DNA of 64,000 bases from Tardiphaga sp. (GCF_028290785.1 NZ_JAQGJD010000318.1:1-64000); one strand, 5' to 3'. Shown: positions 17,144 through 25,893, counted from the stretch's first letter. Numbers and translations: made by a program. Notes: a model not told the origin generated them from the letters alone.

Positions 17144-18925
17144 ATGCGCAGTGATAGATGCAGGGCTAACGGCGCGTCATGGGGGGCGATATGGGCGCTG
17201 TCTGCGGTGCTTGCGCTGGTTGGCTCCCACGGCGGAGCGCGGGCCGAAGACACCGTCATCAAGCGCTTCACCAGCGGCGCCGGCCGCGATTCCGTCGGCA
17301 TAATCGAGGCGCGCGAAGACGCGCCGATGGATAGCCCGCAGGCGATCTATGCCGGGGACGATGGCGGCCTCTATCTGCTCGATCAGGTCAACGGCCGCGT
17401 GCTGCGTTTCGACCCCAAGGCGGCCAATGCGCAGATGCAGTCGCTCGAATTGCCCCAGGAGGTGCGCCCGACCGATGTGGTGGTCCGGCGCGGCAATGTC
17501 TATGTCTGGGATGGCACACCGCAGGCGCTGCAAGCGGGCGGGCGGGCGGATGATCCCGTACGTGAATTGACGCGCACACGCGCCGCCGAGCAGCCCGATG
17601 ATGCCACCCTGTCGGCCTTCGCGCAAATGGGTTCGCAGACGCTCGGGAGTTCCGAACAGCTTCTCGGCGAACAGACGCGCGGTGTGCCGGTTGAGGTTAA
17701 ACCCGCCCGTCAGGTGGTCTCCTCGCGTGGCCGCGGTAGCGTGTTTGCCGATGTCTCTACGGCCAACAAGCCGGACTCCGCCACGATCGAAGTGCGTGAA
17801 CAGACCACTAACGATCTCGTTGCGCGGTTGAAGATCAGGGTGCGGGATCGCCTCGGTCTCGTGGAGTTTCTCGAGATCGACAATGCCGGCCGCATGTTCG
17901 TTTTGACCGAGAACATTCCCACTAATTCGCAGCGCCCGGCCTCCGCTTTCGTCGTGCGTTTCTCGGCACGGGGCGTTCAGGAAAGCGTCTATGACATTCC
18001 GCTGGAGGAAAGCGTCGCGCTTTCGCGCCGCTTTATCGCGATCTCCGCCGAAGGCGATGTCTATTTTTTGCGAACGCGCAATGCCGGAGTCGATTTGATC
18101 GGTGTCGGCGTCCGGCCGATCCGCGCCAGCGACCTGATCGACAATCCTAACCGGCCGCGCCGCAAGGACGCGGTGGTGGGCAAGGCCCCGATCGCAGCCG
18201 TGCGGCCGCTGACACGCCGGCAGGTGATCGAGACAGCCGTGGCTTTCGAGAGCCTGCAGTGGCGGGTGACGCCGTTGGCCTATGGCCTCGATCCCGACAA
18301 CGCCTGTTCGGGTCTGAACCGCACGCGTCGCCCCTGGTATCTGGCGGGCAAGGTCAACGCGGATGTGCGCGGCGTGCCCTATTGCTGGGGATGCCATGGC
18401 TCGCTGAACCAGTTCCGCGCCAACATCGCAAACGGCACGATGGCCGGCAATGTCTGCACGCACAATAGTCCACGACCGGACGTGACGGGCGTCGATTGTT
18501 CAGCTTTTGTCAGCGCGACATGGGGGTTGGCCACGCATTTCACTACCATGGCGATCCCGTCGATCACCAAGGAACTCGGCAACGCATGGGAACTGCAGCC
18601 TGGGGATGCGCTGAACAAGCCAGGATCGCATGTGATGCTGTTCATGCGCTTTACACCTGACCGGAAGGTGGAAGTGATGGAATCCTCCACCGGTGGCTGC
18701 AACGGCCGAGTGTGCCGGAACGTCTATCCGCTGTCATCGCTGTTGGCGCGCGGCTATCGACCGGTCCGTTTTCGCATGCTTGATAATCCGCAGGTCGCCG
18801 ATATCAGCCCGGCCGAAGTGACATCGGTGCAAGACAAGGCGAAGGTCTCCGAGAGCAATGCATCGCGTGGCCGCCGCACAGAGCGCGCATCGACGCGACA
18901 GAACCGGCATCGGGATCAGGATTGA
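17144..18925 (+). CDS. Exported protein with propeller-like N-terminus and NlpC/P60-like C-terminal domain
   Basis: 593 residues. A signal peptide (AIWALSAVLALVGSHGGARA) ends near residue 35. Residues about 60-330 contain propeller-like strands such as DGGLYLLDQVNGRVLRFD and AEGDVYFLRT. The C-terminal 200 residues resemble an NlpC/P60 or CHAP-type papain-fold hydrolase: candidate nucleophile Cys452 in VDCSAFVS and candidate His496 in GSHVMLF, followed by an EVMESS strand. Such enzymes cut peptidoglycan peptides. The Sec signal argues for action in the cell's own periplasm, perhaps opening the wall for T6SS assembly, rather than for a tube-delivered effector. It overlaps the in-frame TTG upstream of the caspase-fold gene, so the two are probably cotranscribed. 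Confidence 0.72.
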   Translation: MRSDRCRANGASWGAIWALSAVLALVGSHGGARAEDTVIKRFTSGAGRDSVGIIEAREDAPMDSPQAIYAGDDGGLYLLDQVNGRVLRFDPKAANAQMQSLELPQEVRPTDVVVRRGNVYVWDGTPQALQAGGRADDPVRELTRTRAAEQPDDATLSAFAQMGSQTLGSSEQLLGEQTRGVPVEVKPARQVVSSRGRGSVFADVSTANKPDSATIEVREQTTNDLVARLKIRVRDRLGLVEFLEIDNAGRMFVLTENIPTNSQRPASAFVVRFSARGVQESVYDIPLEESVALSRRFIAISAEGDVYFLRTRNAGVDLIGVGVRPIRASDLIDNPNRPRRKDAVVGKAPIAAVRPLTRRQVIETAVAFESLQWRVTPLAYGLDPDNACSGLNRTRRPWYLAGKVNADVRGVPYCWGCHGSLNQFRANIANGTMAGNVCTHNSPRPDVTGVDCSAFVSATWGLATHFTTMAIPSITKELGNAWELQPGDALNKPGSHVMLFMRFTPDRKVEVMESSTGGCNGRVCRNVYPLSSLLARGYRPVRFRMLDNPQVADISPAEVTSVQDKAKVSESNASRGRRTERASTRQNRHRDQD

Positions 18926-18933
18926 GCGATGTG

Positions 18934-20625
18934 ATGAGGCGCTTGTGGACAAAATTCATGGTGCAACCGATCGCCGTTGTTGCGATGGCGATCGGTCTGG
19001 TCGGGGCATCATGCCCGGCGTTTTCTGAGCAGGCCGAGTCCATTCGCGCGGCGACTGGCGGCGAGGTTCGCGCGCTGGTCATCGGCATCGACAACTACAG
19101 GTCCGCGCCGCAGTTAAAAGGTGCTGTGGCCGATGCGGTAGACTTAGAAGCCACTTTGCGGCGCAGCGGCGCAAAGGACGTGACGCTGCTCGTCAATGCC
19201 GCATCGGATAGACAATCCGTCATGTCTGCGTTCGATGAACTCCTGGCCCGAACGCGACCCGATGATCTCGTGGTCCTGTCCATCGCCGGGCACGGTGTCC
19301 AGGAGCCCGAACATTTCAAGGGCTCGCAGCCCGACGGCATGGACGATGTCTTCATTCTCGCCGGCTTCGATCCAGGCACCGCGGCCGGCAGCGAGCAGCG
19401 TATCCTTGGCTCCGAATTCAATCACCTCATTCGTCAGTTCGAGGCTAAGGGCGCGCGCGTGCTGTTCATCGCGGACGCCTGTCATGGCGGGGGCCTTACG
19501 CGGGAGATCGATCCGCGTGCCGCCGGGATGAGTTATCGGCGGGCACCGCCGTATAAGCTGACGGATGACCGCCTCACGCCGCTATCGACGGCTAAGGATG
19601 CCTATTCCGGCGACGCCAATTTCCAGCAAGCTGCCGTGCTCGCGGCGGTGGACCGCCAGTCCAAATCGCCTGAGGTGCAGGTGCCAGGCATTCCCGGGCT
19701 GCGCGGTGCACTCAGCTATGCCGTGGCGCGGGCGTTCGAGGGCGCGGCTGACGAGAACAATGACGGTCGGGTCACGCTCGGTGAATTGTTCAGCTATGTC
19801 CGCCAGGTTGCCTATCAGCTCTCCGATCAGCGACAGCATGTGATCGCTGCAGCGCCGGCAAGGCCGGACGCGGCCGATACTGTTGTCTACGCGCGGACCC
19901 GTGCTGTCATCATGCTCGACGGTCCATCTGATCCGCGGCCGGCGGCACAGGTCAGTCAGGCACCTGCCACACCGGCGAGGCCTGCCGCAGTGACTCCGCT
20001 CGACACGGTCAAGGTCGCTGTACTCGGCAATCAGAAGGACGCACTTAAAGATGTTGAGCCCCGTGAGGCGCGATTCGATGCGGTCGCAACGGCCGACAAT
20101 CCAGATCTGGTCTGGGATCCAATTTCGCTCGAGGTCATTGCAAGCGGCGACGTAGTCGCCCGCGAGATCAACCGCACCGATCTGCCCAGCGTGATCGACC
20201 GCCTGGCCGCCGTAAAAGGTTTCAAGCGGTTGGCGACCAAGGCGCCGCAAGCCGTCAGCGTACTCCCGAACGACAAACTTCACCGTCGAGACGCGCATGT
20301 CGATATCCAGGTGTCCGGCGTGGCGTTCCGATCCCTGCTGCTGTTCAACATCGCCGGTGACGGCACGGTGCAGTCGCTCTATCCGATCGGCTCAGATGCG
20401 CCTGTCATTGCGACACCCGACTACAAGTTTTCGGTGATGGTCAAGGAGCCATTTGGCGCTGATCTGGTGGTTGCGATCACCTCTGCGCAGCGGCTGAGCG
20501 ATCTTGAGCAGATCATCAAGAAGATGAGCCAGAAGCGGAACGCTGTCGAAGTCTACAAGCTGATCGAGCGTTATGCGCCGTCCGATGCGCGCATCGGCGC
20601 AACAAGTCTCTATACTGCGCCATAG
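18934..20625 (+). CDS. Exported caspase-fold (C14) peptidase with DUF4384-like C-terminus
   Basis: 563 residues from the ATG at 18934. A TTG at 18922 and a GTG at 18931 are alternatives; AGGA at 18918 favours GTG or ATG. An N-terminal signal segment (VVAMAIGLVGASCPAFS) precedes a caspase/metacaspase p20-like domain with strand RALVIGIDNYR, catalytic His120 in SIAGHG and catalytic Cys183 in ADACHGG. The dyad looks intact. The C-terminal 150 residues, including FSVMVKEPFGADLVVAITS, resemble DUF4384, a domain often fused to bacterial caspases. It sits between the NlpC/P60-like gene and a DUF4384-like gene in one run. Substrate unknown. The predicted periplasmic site is unusual for regulated-cell-death caspases. 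Confidence 0.82.
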   Translation: MRRLWTKFMVQPIAVVAMAIGLVGASCPAFSEQAESIRAATGGEVRALVIGIDNYRSAPQLKGAVADAVDLEATLRRSGAKDVTLLVNAASDRQSVMSAFDELLARTRPDDLVVLSIAGHGVQEPEHFKGSQPDGMDDVFILAGFDPGTAAGSEQRILGSEFNHLIRQFEAKGARVLFIADACHGGGLTREIDPRAAGMSYRRAPPYKLTDDRLTPLSTAKDAYSGDANFQQAAVLAAVDRQSKSPEVQVPGIPGLRGALSYAVARAFEGAADENNDGRVTLGELFSYVRQVAYQLSDQRQHVIAAAPARPDAADTVVYARTRAVIMLDGPSDPRPAAQVSQAPATPARPAAVTPLDTVKVAVLGNQKDALKDVEPREARFDAVATADNPDLVWDPISLEVIASGDVVAREINRTDLPSVIDRLAAVKGFKRLATKAPQAVSVLPNDKLHRRDAHVDIQVSGVAFRSLLLFNIAGDGTVQSLYPIGSDAPVIATPDYKFSVMVKEPFGADLVVAITSAQRLSDLEQIIKKMSQKRNAVEVYKLIERYAPSDARIGATSLYTAP

Positions 20626-20639
20626 CAGGGAAGTGCCTG

Positions 20640-21350
20640 GTGATCAAGCCGTACGCAGCGTCCTTACTTTTCGCAGCATTGATAACTGTCCCCTGCGTCG
20701 CCGACGCATTGGCGCAGAGCCCGGCTGCATCATCCACCGACGATGTCCCGCGAGAGCGGTCGGTCAGGATCGTTCCGGATGCGCCGGATAATGTCACTGC
20801 TGCGGCGGATCCACCCGTGTCACTCGCGCGGCTCGACACGATGAATGCCGGCCTCAAGATTGACAATACTGCCGGCCTGTCCTTGGATCTTGTTCCAAGC
20901 GGCGAAGTCGTCGCCGGTTCGCGGATCGGCTTTCGCATCACGACAAAACAACAAGGCTATCTAATCCTTCTGGATATTGACCCCGCTGGTCGCCTGAAGC
21001 AGATATTCCCGGTCATCGCGACCGAGACGGCGCCTGCCACGTCAGGCGAGGCCTCAAGCCTGATCAAGCCAGGCAAGCCGATGGTGATACCGCAACTCGG
21101 CGGTCCCTATGCGGCGTTTGAATTCGTTGCGGAGCCGCCGTCCGGCGTCGCCATGGTGGTGGCGCTGCTCAGCGACCGGCCGGTACAGGTGGTCGATCTG
21201 CCCGATACGCCGCCGCCGGCCTTCGCGCCGAACGATACCCTAAAGTACGTGCGCGACCAGACGCTCACGCTGATCGTGCCCGGCAAGAAAGATAATCAGT
21301 GGGAAAAGCCGCGTTGGTCGTTCGATGGCAAGGCCTATTTGATCAGATGA
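20640..21350 (+). CDS. Exported DUF4384-like protein
   Basis: 236 residues starting at a GTG 14 bases after the caspase-fold gene. The signal peptide ends near VADALAQS. The mature body has the DUF4384 pattern: GSRIGFRITTKQQGYLILLDIDPAGRLKQIFP, then a loop and VIPQLGGPYAAFEFVAEPPSG followed by VALLSDRPV. The same kind of domain closes the adjacent caspase-fold protein, so this may be a free-standing paralogous partner. DUF4384 domains are predicted immunoglobulin-like binding modules. No enzyme motif is visible. Confidence 0.75.
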   Translation: MIKPYAASLLFAALITVPCVADALAQSPAASSTDDVPRERSVRIVPDAPDNVTAAADPPVSLARLDTMNAGLKIDNTAGLSLDLVPSGEVVAGSRIGFRITTKQQGYLILLDIDPAGRLKQIFPVIATETAPATSGEASSLIKPGKPMVIPQLGGPYAAFEFVAEPPSGVAMVVALLSDRPVQVVDLPDTPPPAFAPNDTLKYVRDQTLTLIVPGKKDNQWEKPRWSFDGKAYLIR

Positions 21351-21355
21351 AGTGA

Positions 21356-21392
21356 ACGATCCTTTGGATCGTCGCTCACTTGTCCGTGAGCG
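21356..21392. terminator. Two adjacent hairpins between convergent genes
   Basis: ACGATCC/GGATCGT (21356-21372, loop TTT) and CGCTCAC/GTGAGCG (21373-21392, 6-base loop) lie between the plus-strand DUF4384 gene and the minus-strand tssA gene. The second overlaps the last codons of tssA. The position suits a bidirectional terminator, but there is no long T run. Confidence 0.35.
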
Positions 21393-22749
21393 ATTTCAAT
21401 GCAGACTTAGGCAAGACATTTTCGAGCACGCTCATGAAGTCCTTCTCGGCGAGCGCCCGTCCACGCTCGCACAGCATGGGCACCGGGCTGGAAGGTTCCG
21501 ATTGCCGGAAATAGCGTTGCACGGCGTCCAGCAGCGACAGGGCCTCGGCACGTCTCGTGATCCGAAAGCGCGTCTCCGGTGTGGCAGATGCTGCTCCATC
21601 CGATATGTGCGCGAACTCCTGCACGGACGAGATAATCGGTGGAGCCGTTGCGAGCCTGCTCAGCGGCAGATCGAAAAAATGATCGGTGCCGATCCGGAAC
21701 GCGGCTTTGTCTACCTCCGACGGCACCAGAACGGTTACGATTTCGGCGAAGGATTTTCCGATGAGTGCATAGGCCTGCCGAACCAGCGGCAGGGTGGGAC
21801 TCGATGGCTCCGAAGTCGCGTAATATTCTGCGATCTCAATCAGCGCCTGCTTGGCGGTGAAGAGCGACGTGATCGATGCGGACCCCTGTTGTGGCGGGCC
21901 GTCATAGGCCTCTGGCGCATCAGTTGCGTCGATCTCCGGTAATATTGACGCCGGTGCGCTTGCAGCATGGGGATCGATGAACGATCGTATGTTGCCGACG
22001 AGCACGCGAAGCAAGTCGAGATCGACGGACTGGCCGTGACCAGCAAATGCAGCCTTGATGCGATCTAGCGAATCCGCGAGCAGCGAAAGCGTCTGACGCA
22101 ATGGGTCGATACTGTCAGCGTCGGCGGTAGCCACCGCTTCCCCCAACGCGGTGGCGGATGTGGCCGTTTCGCCGTCGCGGGCCTTGATCTCGCCGGTCGC
22201 AATCATCCAGGCACGATAGCTGATCGTGCCTGCGCGCCGGCCTTCGAGTAGCGGTGTATACTGCAGCGGGAAAATGACGGTCGATAGCGTGAGCGATGCG
22301 ACGGTGGTCGATCGCGCGGTATCGCCGTGATGCAGCGGACGTGGATGAACGTTATCCCAGAAATCGTTCAGCCAATACGCCATGGCTGCGATCGTGTTCG
22401 CAAAACCTGCCAGTCCCCTGTTGAGGATGAAGATGCGCGCGCGGATGGCAAACAGCCGGATATCGCGGCTGCGCGCCAGCAGTGCGTCCACGGCAGCCAG
22501 TTGGCTGGCGAAGTCGATCGATGACGGATCGAATGGCCGTCCGTCTTCGGGCGAGAAGAAGGACGTCGGCAAGATGCCTTCGACCTCCGCGAGGAAATTG
22601 AGGTAGTCGGTGTCACCCGTCACGTCGAGATCAGGTCCGCAGGGATCGCTATCCGATATCGGCGCGCATAGAATCGCAAGTGCGGGATCGATCGCCGGCT
22701 GCGGCGGTTCCTGGGGGAAGTCTGCGGCGTCTGATCGGTCGGACTGCAT
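21376..22749 (-). CDS. tssA: T6SS cap/priming protein TssA (ImpA N-terminal domain)
   Basis: TssA coordinates baseplate and sheath assembly. 457 residues. The ImpA_N domain occupies about residues 20-130, with the hallmark ISDSDPCGPDLDV, the acidic DYLNFLAEVEG and MAYWLNDFWDNVHPRP. The rest is helical and includes a conserved middle domain near SYRAWMIATGEI. It is the only core T6SS gene on the minus strand. It stands alone between the DUF4384-like gene and an unknown exported-protein gene, and diverges from the latter. No good ribosome site is visible before the ATG. Confidence 0.92.
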   Translation of the reverse strand: MQSDRSDAADFPQEPPQPAIDPALAILCAPISDSDPCGPDLDVTGDTDYLNFLAEVEGILPTSFFSPEDGRPFDPSSIDFASQLAAVDALLARSRDIRLFAIRARIFILNRGLAGFANTIAAMAYWLNDFWDNVHPRPLHHGDTARSTTVASLTLSTVIFPLQYTPLLEGRRAGTISYRAWMIATGEIKARDGETATSATALGEAVATADADSIDPLRQTLSLLADSLDRIKAAFAGHGQSVDLDLLRVLVGNIRSFIDPHAASAPASILPEIDATDAPEAYDGPPQQGSASITSLFTAKQALIEIAEYYATSEPSSPTLPLVRQAYALIGKSFAEIVTVLVPSEVDKAAFRIGTDHFFDLPLSRLATAPPIISSVQEFAHISDGAASATPETRFRITRRAEALSLLDAVQRYFRQSEPSSPVPMLCERGRALAEKDFMSVLENVLPKSALKSLTDK

Positions 22750-22914
22750 AGCAGGATATTACATTGTCGCTCGTGACAAGAACAGGCGTTGCACGTCGAA
22801 ACCGTGTGAGGTCGTCGTCAGGCGCTGCTGACTCGTAGAGAGAGTTAAAGCTTTACGACAGCACCGCGCTTGATACGTTGATGTCCGAACATATTCTGGA
22901 ATCGCGGTGATAGA

Positions 22915-23334
22915 ATGAGTGCGCGAATGTTCATTGCGGCAGCGGCTGCGTCACCGCTTGTCCTCTGTTGGGGAGGCTCTGACGCAGCGACGTTGGGTCT
23001 TGCGCGGTCCTATATCGTGACAGGAACGAGCGGCTATCTCTCCGAATGGGAATTGAACGGTAGGCTGTCCGCTACCCCAGACGGAAGTGGACAGGTACTG
23101 ACCGGGCCGCTGGCCATGAAGCATAGGGGCCTGTGCAGTGCGAACGGACCGGAAGAGAAAGCCGCACAGATGCGCTTGAAGATCATCGCATCGCGCGCGC
23201 CATCCCGCGTCGATGGCGAGATCGCGATGAATGGCGCGACCTGCACCTTTAGCGGCTCAGTCTCCGGAGCGTTCACGGGATCGATGAATTGTCCCGATGC
23301 CAAAGGCGTGCCACTCACCTTTTCCATGCAATAG
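22915..23334 (+). CDS. Small exported protein of unknown function
   Basis: 139 residues with GGTGA six bases before the ATG (a second ATG 12 bases on is also possible). The signal peptide is FIAAAAASPLVLCWGGSDA. The mature part has three cysteines (LCSANG, TCTFSG, NCPDA) and Gly/Ser-rich strands, probably a small beta-sandwich. No family recognised. It reads divergently from tssA and convergently with the second caspase-fold gene, inside the T6SS locus. Confidence 0.6.
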   Translation: MSARMFIAAAAASPLVLCWGGSDAATLGLARSYIVTGTSGYLSEWELNGRLSATPDGSGQVLTGPLAMKHRGLCSANGPEEKAAQMRLKIIASRAPSRVDGEIAMNGATCTFSGSVSGAFTGSMNCPDAKGVPLTFSMQ

Positions 23335-23387
23335 TGTCGCTCGGACACCCCCGGCATCGCCGCGCGACACGGTGTTTGGTGCGGCTT

Positions 23388-24968
23388 TCAGTTGGCGACG
23401 CTCTCACGCAGTCGCGTTACCTGCGTGCGCAGCCGCTGACAGCGAAGTTCCTGTTCGAATTTTACGATATCTGCGAGCACTGGACCCGAGCGCAAACGCG
23501 CGAGCCGCTCCTCGTCACGTTTGCATGACTCGTTGACAGAGGCTGACGACGGGGCAGCGGCTTGAGAAGGCGGCGGCGTGGGCGAGGACTGTTGGCTAAC
23601 ATCTGAACTCACCGGCGCGGTGGTCACGACCGGCTGCGGGATCCCTGCCGGACCGTTCTCCGCTTTCACGGTTTCAACAGCTATGCTCTCCCGCAATCGC
23701 ATCACCTGCGGCCGCAGTCTTTCGCAGGCGAGTTCACGCTCGAATCGGACGACGTCGTCACGGATCTGGCCGGCGCGCAATCGTGCCAGGCGCTCTTCGT
23801 CGCGTTTGCAGATCTGATCCTGAGAGACGACGGAGGGGGACGGCGCGGCGACGGCCGGAGCAGGACCAGCGTTGAGACTGGCCTGCTTCTGTCCTGGCGT
23901 CGGAGCCTTTGTCTTGAGATCCTGAATCAGAACACGTTCGGATTTCTGCTGATCCTGCGCAGCAAGCCGTGCGCGCTCGTCCTCTGCGAGACGCGCTTGG
24001 GCGGAAGTCATTTCTGCGGATTTATCCGCAACTGCCGTATCAGGTTGTTTCCCCAGTTGTTCGATGATTTGAATTCGGTACTGCGCGTCTGACGCGCGTG
24101 GCGACAGTGGGAACTGGGCGATGAAGTTGCGGAACGCCGTCGGGTCCAGCGAATCCTTGATCTGGTCCCAAGCCGGTTTGTCCTTTTGGTTCATGTAGTA
24201 CTCGCCGATCAACGAGACATAGGTCTCCGGGCGCTGCCGGCCGTTTGTCTTCTCGTTCACGTCAGCGGCGACGCGGCGGAACATGCTGCCGATTTCGAGG
24301 CCAGGCTCCTTCAGCCGTCGCAGCAGCGCGCTGGTGAACGGGCTGTTGCGGCCGGAGCCGTCGGCCGCAACATCGTCAGCTGCGGTTGAATAGGCCACCA
24401 CCATGCCCAGCGCCTTGTCGATGCGAGCAAGACCACGCGTTGAGTCGATGCTGCGCGACATGCCTGCCATCTTGCGCCGGAGATTATCGACCACGGGATT
24501 GTTGCGGCACGCATCGAGAATGATGATCTTGACGCCGTCGGCACGTTCCAGCGCGGCGCGAACATCATCGAGCATCACCATCTGGTAGCGCAGGCTGACT
24601 TCGTCTTCGATTTCTCCGTCGATCGGCATCAGGTAATTGCGTCCCTGATATTGAAGCGCGTGACCTGCATAATAGAACAAAGCGGCGTCGGCGCCGGTCG
24701 CCGTGCGCGCAAATTGGGTCATGGCGATGTCGAAAGACCTCTTGTCGGCCTCCACCGTCAGTGTCACATCGAAATCCAGCGAGCGCAGCAACGTGGCAAC
24801 GTCTTCGGCATCATTTTTGGGGTTGGATAGAATGAGGCTCGGGTTCTTGTAATGCGCATTGCCGACGACAAGTGCGACCTTCCGCTCCGCCTGGGCCGGA
24901 GCGGGTGCTATCGTCACGCAGATGATGCTGCACAGGGCAATGACCCATGTCAGCAGAGAGTCACTCAT
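23388..24968 (-). CDS. Exported caspase-fold (C14) peptidase with repeated C-terminal motif
   Basis: 526 residues with a signal peptide (VIALCSIICVTIAPAPAQA) and GGAG six bases before the ATG. The caspase domain spans about 29-260, with strand KVALVVGNAHY, catalytic His103 in YYAGHA and catalytic Cys154 in LDACRNN. Both residues are present. A coiled or Pro-rich linker then leads to two near-identical 42-residue repeats (387-428 and 482-523) beginning CKRDEERLARLR, each with a second cysteine. This is a different caspase branch from the protein at 18934 (peptidase C14 with DACRNNP signature). It overlaps the DUF4399 gene by 8 bases and lies downstream of it, so they form an operon. Confidence 0.85.
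   Translation of the reverse strand: MSDSLLTWVIALCSIICVTIAPAPAQAERKVALVVGNAHYKNPSLILSNPKNDAEDVATLLRSLDFDVTLTVEADKRSFDIAMTQFARTATGADAALFYYAGHALQYQGRNYLMPIDGEIEDEVSLRYQMVMLDDVRAALERADGVKIIILDACRNNPVVDNLRRKMAGMSRSIDSTRGLARIDKALGMVVAYSTAADDVAADGSGRNSPFTSALLRRLKEPGLEIGSMFRRVAADVNEKTNGRQRPETYVSLIGEYYMNQKDKPAWDQIKDSLDPTAFRNFIAQFPLSPRASDAQYRIQIIEQLGKQPDTAVADKSAEMTSAQARLAEDERARLAAQDQQKSERVLIQDLKTKAPTPGQKQASLNAGPAPAVAAPSPSVVSQDQICKRDEERLARLRAGQIRDDVVRFERELACERLRPQVMRLRESIAVETVKAENGPAGIPQPVVTTAPVSSDVSQQSSPTPPPSQAAAPSSASVNESCKRDEERLARLRSGPVLADIVKFEQELRCQRLRTQVTRLRESVAN
23400..23810 (-). repeat. Two 126-base in-frame repeats inside the caspase-fold gene
   Basis: Segments 23685-23810 and 23400-23525 encode 42-residue units that match closely (CKRDEERLARLR, R/KFE, EL.C.RLR, QV.RLRES). 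They are separated by a Pro/Ser-rich linker. This is an internal duplication and is likely to form paired helices or a disulphide-linked hairpin. Confidence 0.8.
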
Positions 24969-25893
24969 AATATCTCCAGCGACGGCGTTGCTTCGGGCGA
25001 GGGGGCGTCGGCCGGCGCCCGCTCGCCGTCACAGTGATCTTGATGGGCTTGGAATAGATCGGCGGTTCATGCGGAATATGGTTCTCGTCGCCGAGCAGGA
25101 GCTGCAACGTATGTTCTCCCGGCGGCAGCGTTAACTGCGCTTCGGTCTGCCCCGCGCCGAAATGCAGATGGTTAAAGTCCGTCGGAATTGGCTGGTCCAG
25201 CGGCGGAAGCGACGCGTCGATCAGCAGGTGATGATGGCCGGTATTCGCCTTTTCGATGCCCGCAGGCGCAATTCCCATATTTATCAGTCCGAACCGTACC
25301 ACAGGCGTACGGGACACGTAGGAACCGTCTGTCGGATAGACGAAATACACTTTGGCGTTCGGCGCCGATGTATGGCGGCGTGTGCCACCCGAACTCGTGC
25401 TCGCCGCTGGTGCGGTGGGCTGCGATGCGGTCGTCGCGCCTGTCTCGCTGACGGTGATGCGAATGCGATCCGACATGACCGGCGGCGAATGCGGCACGTG
25501 GCTGTGGTCGCCCATGATGAGCTGCAACGTGTGCGCGCCCGGAGGCAGGGTCACTTCGGCTTCGGTTTGGCCGTTGCCGAAGTGAAGATGATTGAAGTCG
25601 CTGGGAATCGGTTCGTTCAGCGGTGGCAGGTCGGTATCGATCAACAGATGATGATGGCCGGAGTTCTGCCGTTCCATCCCCGAAGGAGCGAGCCCCATGC
25701 CACGTAGTCCGAAGTGAATGATCGTTTTCGGCGAGATCGTCGCGCCATCTTTGATATCGATGAAGTAGACGGAGGCGCCTGCGGGCGAGGCTGTCGGGCC
25801 ACCGGCTGGCCTTGTCTGCGCGATGGACATAGCGGGGTGAGCGAGGCTGACGACAAAACCAATTACTGCAAGCCTGAATGTTGTCGATAGCAC
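24961..25893 (-). CDS. Exported tandem DUF4399 protein
   Basis: 310 residues from a GTG at 25893, preferred because AAGGAGA lies six bases upstream. An in-frame ATG at 25917 has a weak site, and a longer form from 25998 is also possible. A signal peptide ends near PAMSIAQT. Two DUF4399 domains follow (residues 40-150 and 180-290), each with the pattern GHHHLLID, FNHLHFG.GQTE, and LQL..GD..H.PH.PP. The tail is basic (PRPKQRRRWR). The clustered histidines suggest metal binding, which is inference. DUF4399 proteins are usually single-domain periplasmic proteins. It overlaps the downstream caspase-fold gene by 8 bases. Confidence 0.8.
   Translation of the reverse strand: MLSTTFRLAVIGFVVSLAHPAMSIAQTRPAGGPTASPAGASVYFIDIKDGATISPKTIIHFGLRGMGLAPSGMERQNSGHHHLLIDTDLPPLNEPIPSDFNHLHFGNGQTEAEVTLPPGAHTLQLIMGDHSHVPHSPPVMSDRIRITVSETGATTASQPTAPAASTSSGGTRRHTSAPNAKVYFVYPTDGSYVSRTPVVRFGLINMGIAPAGIEKANTGHHHLLIDASLPPLDQPIPTDFNHLHFGAGQTEAQLTLPPGEHTLQLLLGDENHIPHEPPIYSKPIKITVTASGRRPTPPRPKQRRRWRYYE
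25024..25776 (-). repeat. Domain duplication within DUF4399 gene
   Basis: Codons for the first domain (25444-25776) and the second (25024-25356) are offset by exactly 420 bases. They encode proteins that match over their full length, with only point differences. The similarity also shows at the DNA level, for example GATGATGGCCGG in both, so the duplication may be fairly recent. Confidence 0.8.

Noticed and set aside
17177..18463. 428-codon open frame antisense to the NlpC/P60-like gene
   Set aside because: Composition typical of reverse-strand frames in GC-rich genes; the plus-strand gene has a signal peptide and domain motifs.
17144..18925. Classical T6SS effector-immunity pair
   Set aside because: The protein has a Sec signal peptide and no recognisable immunity gene follows.
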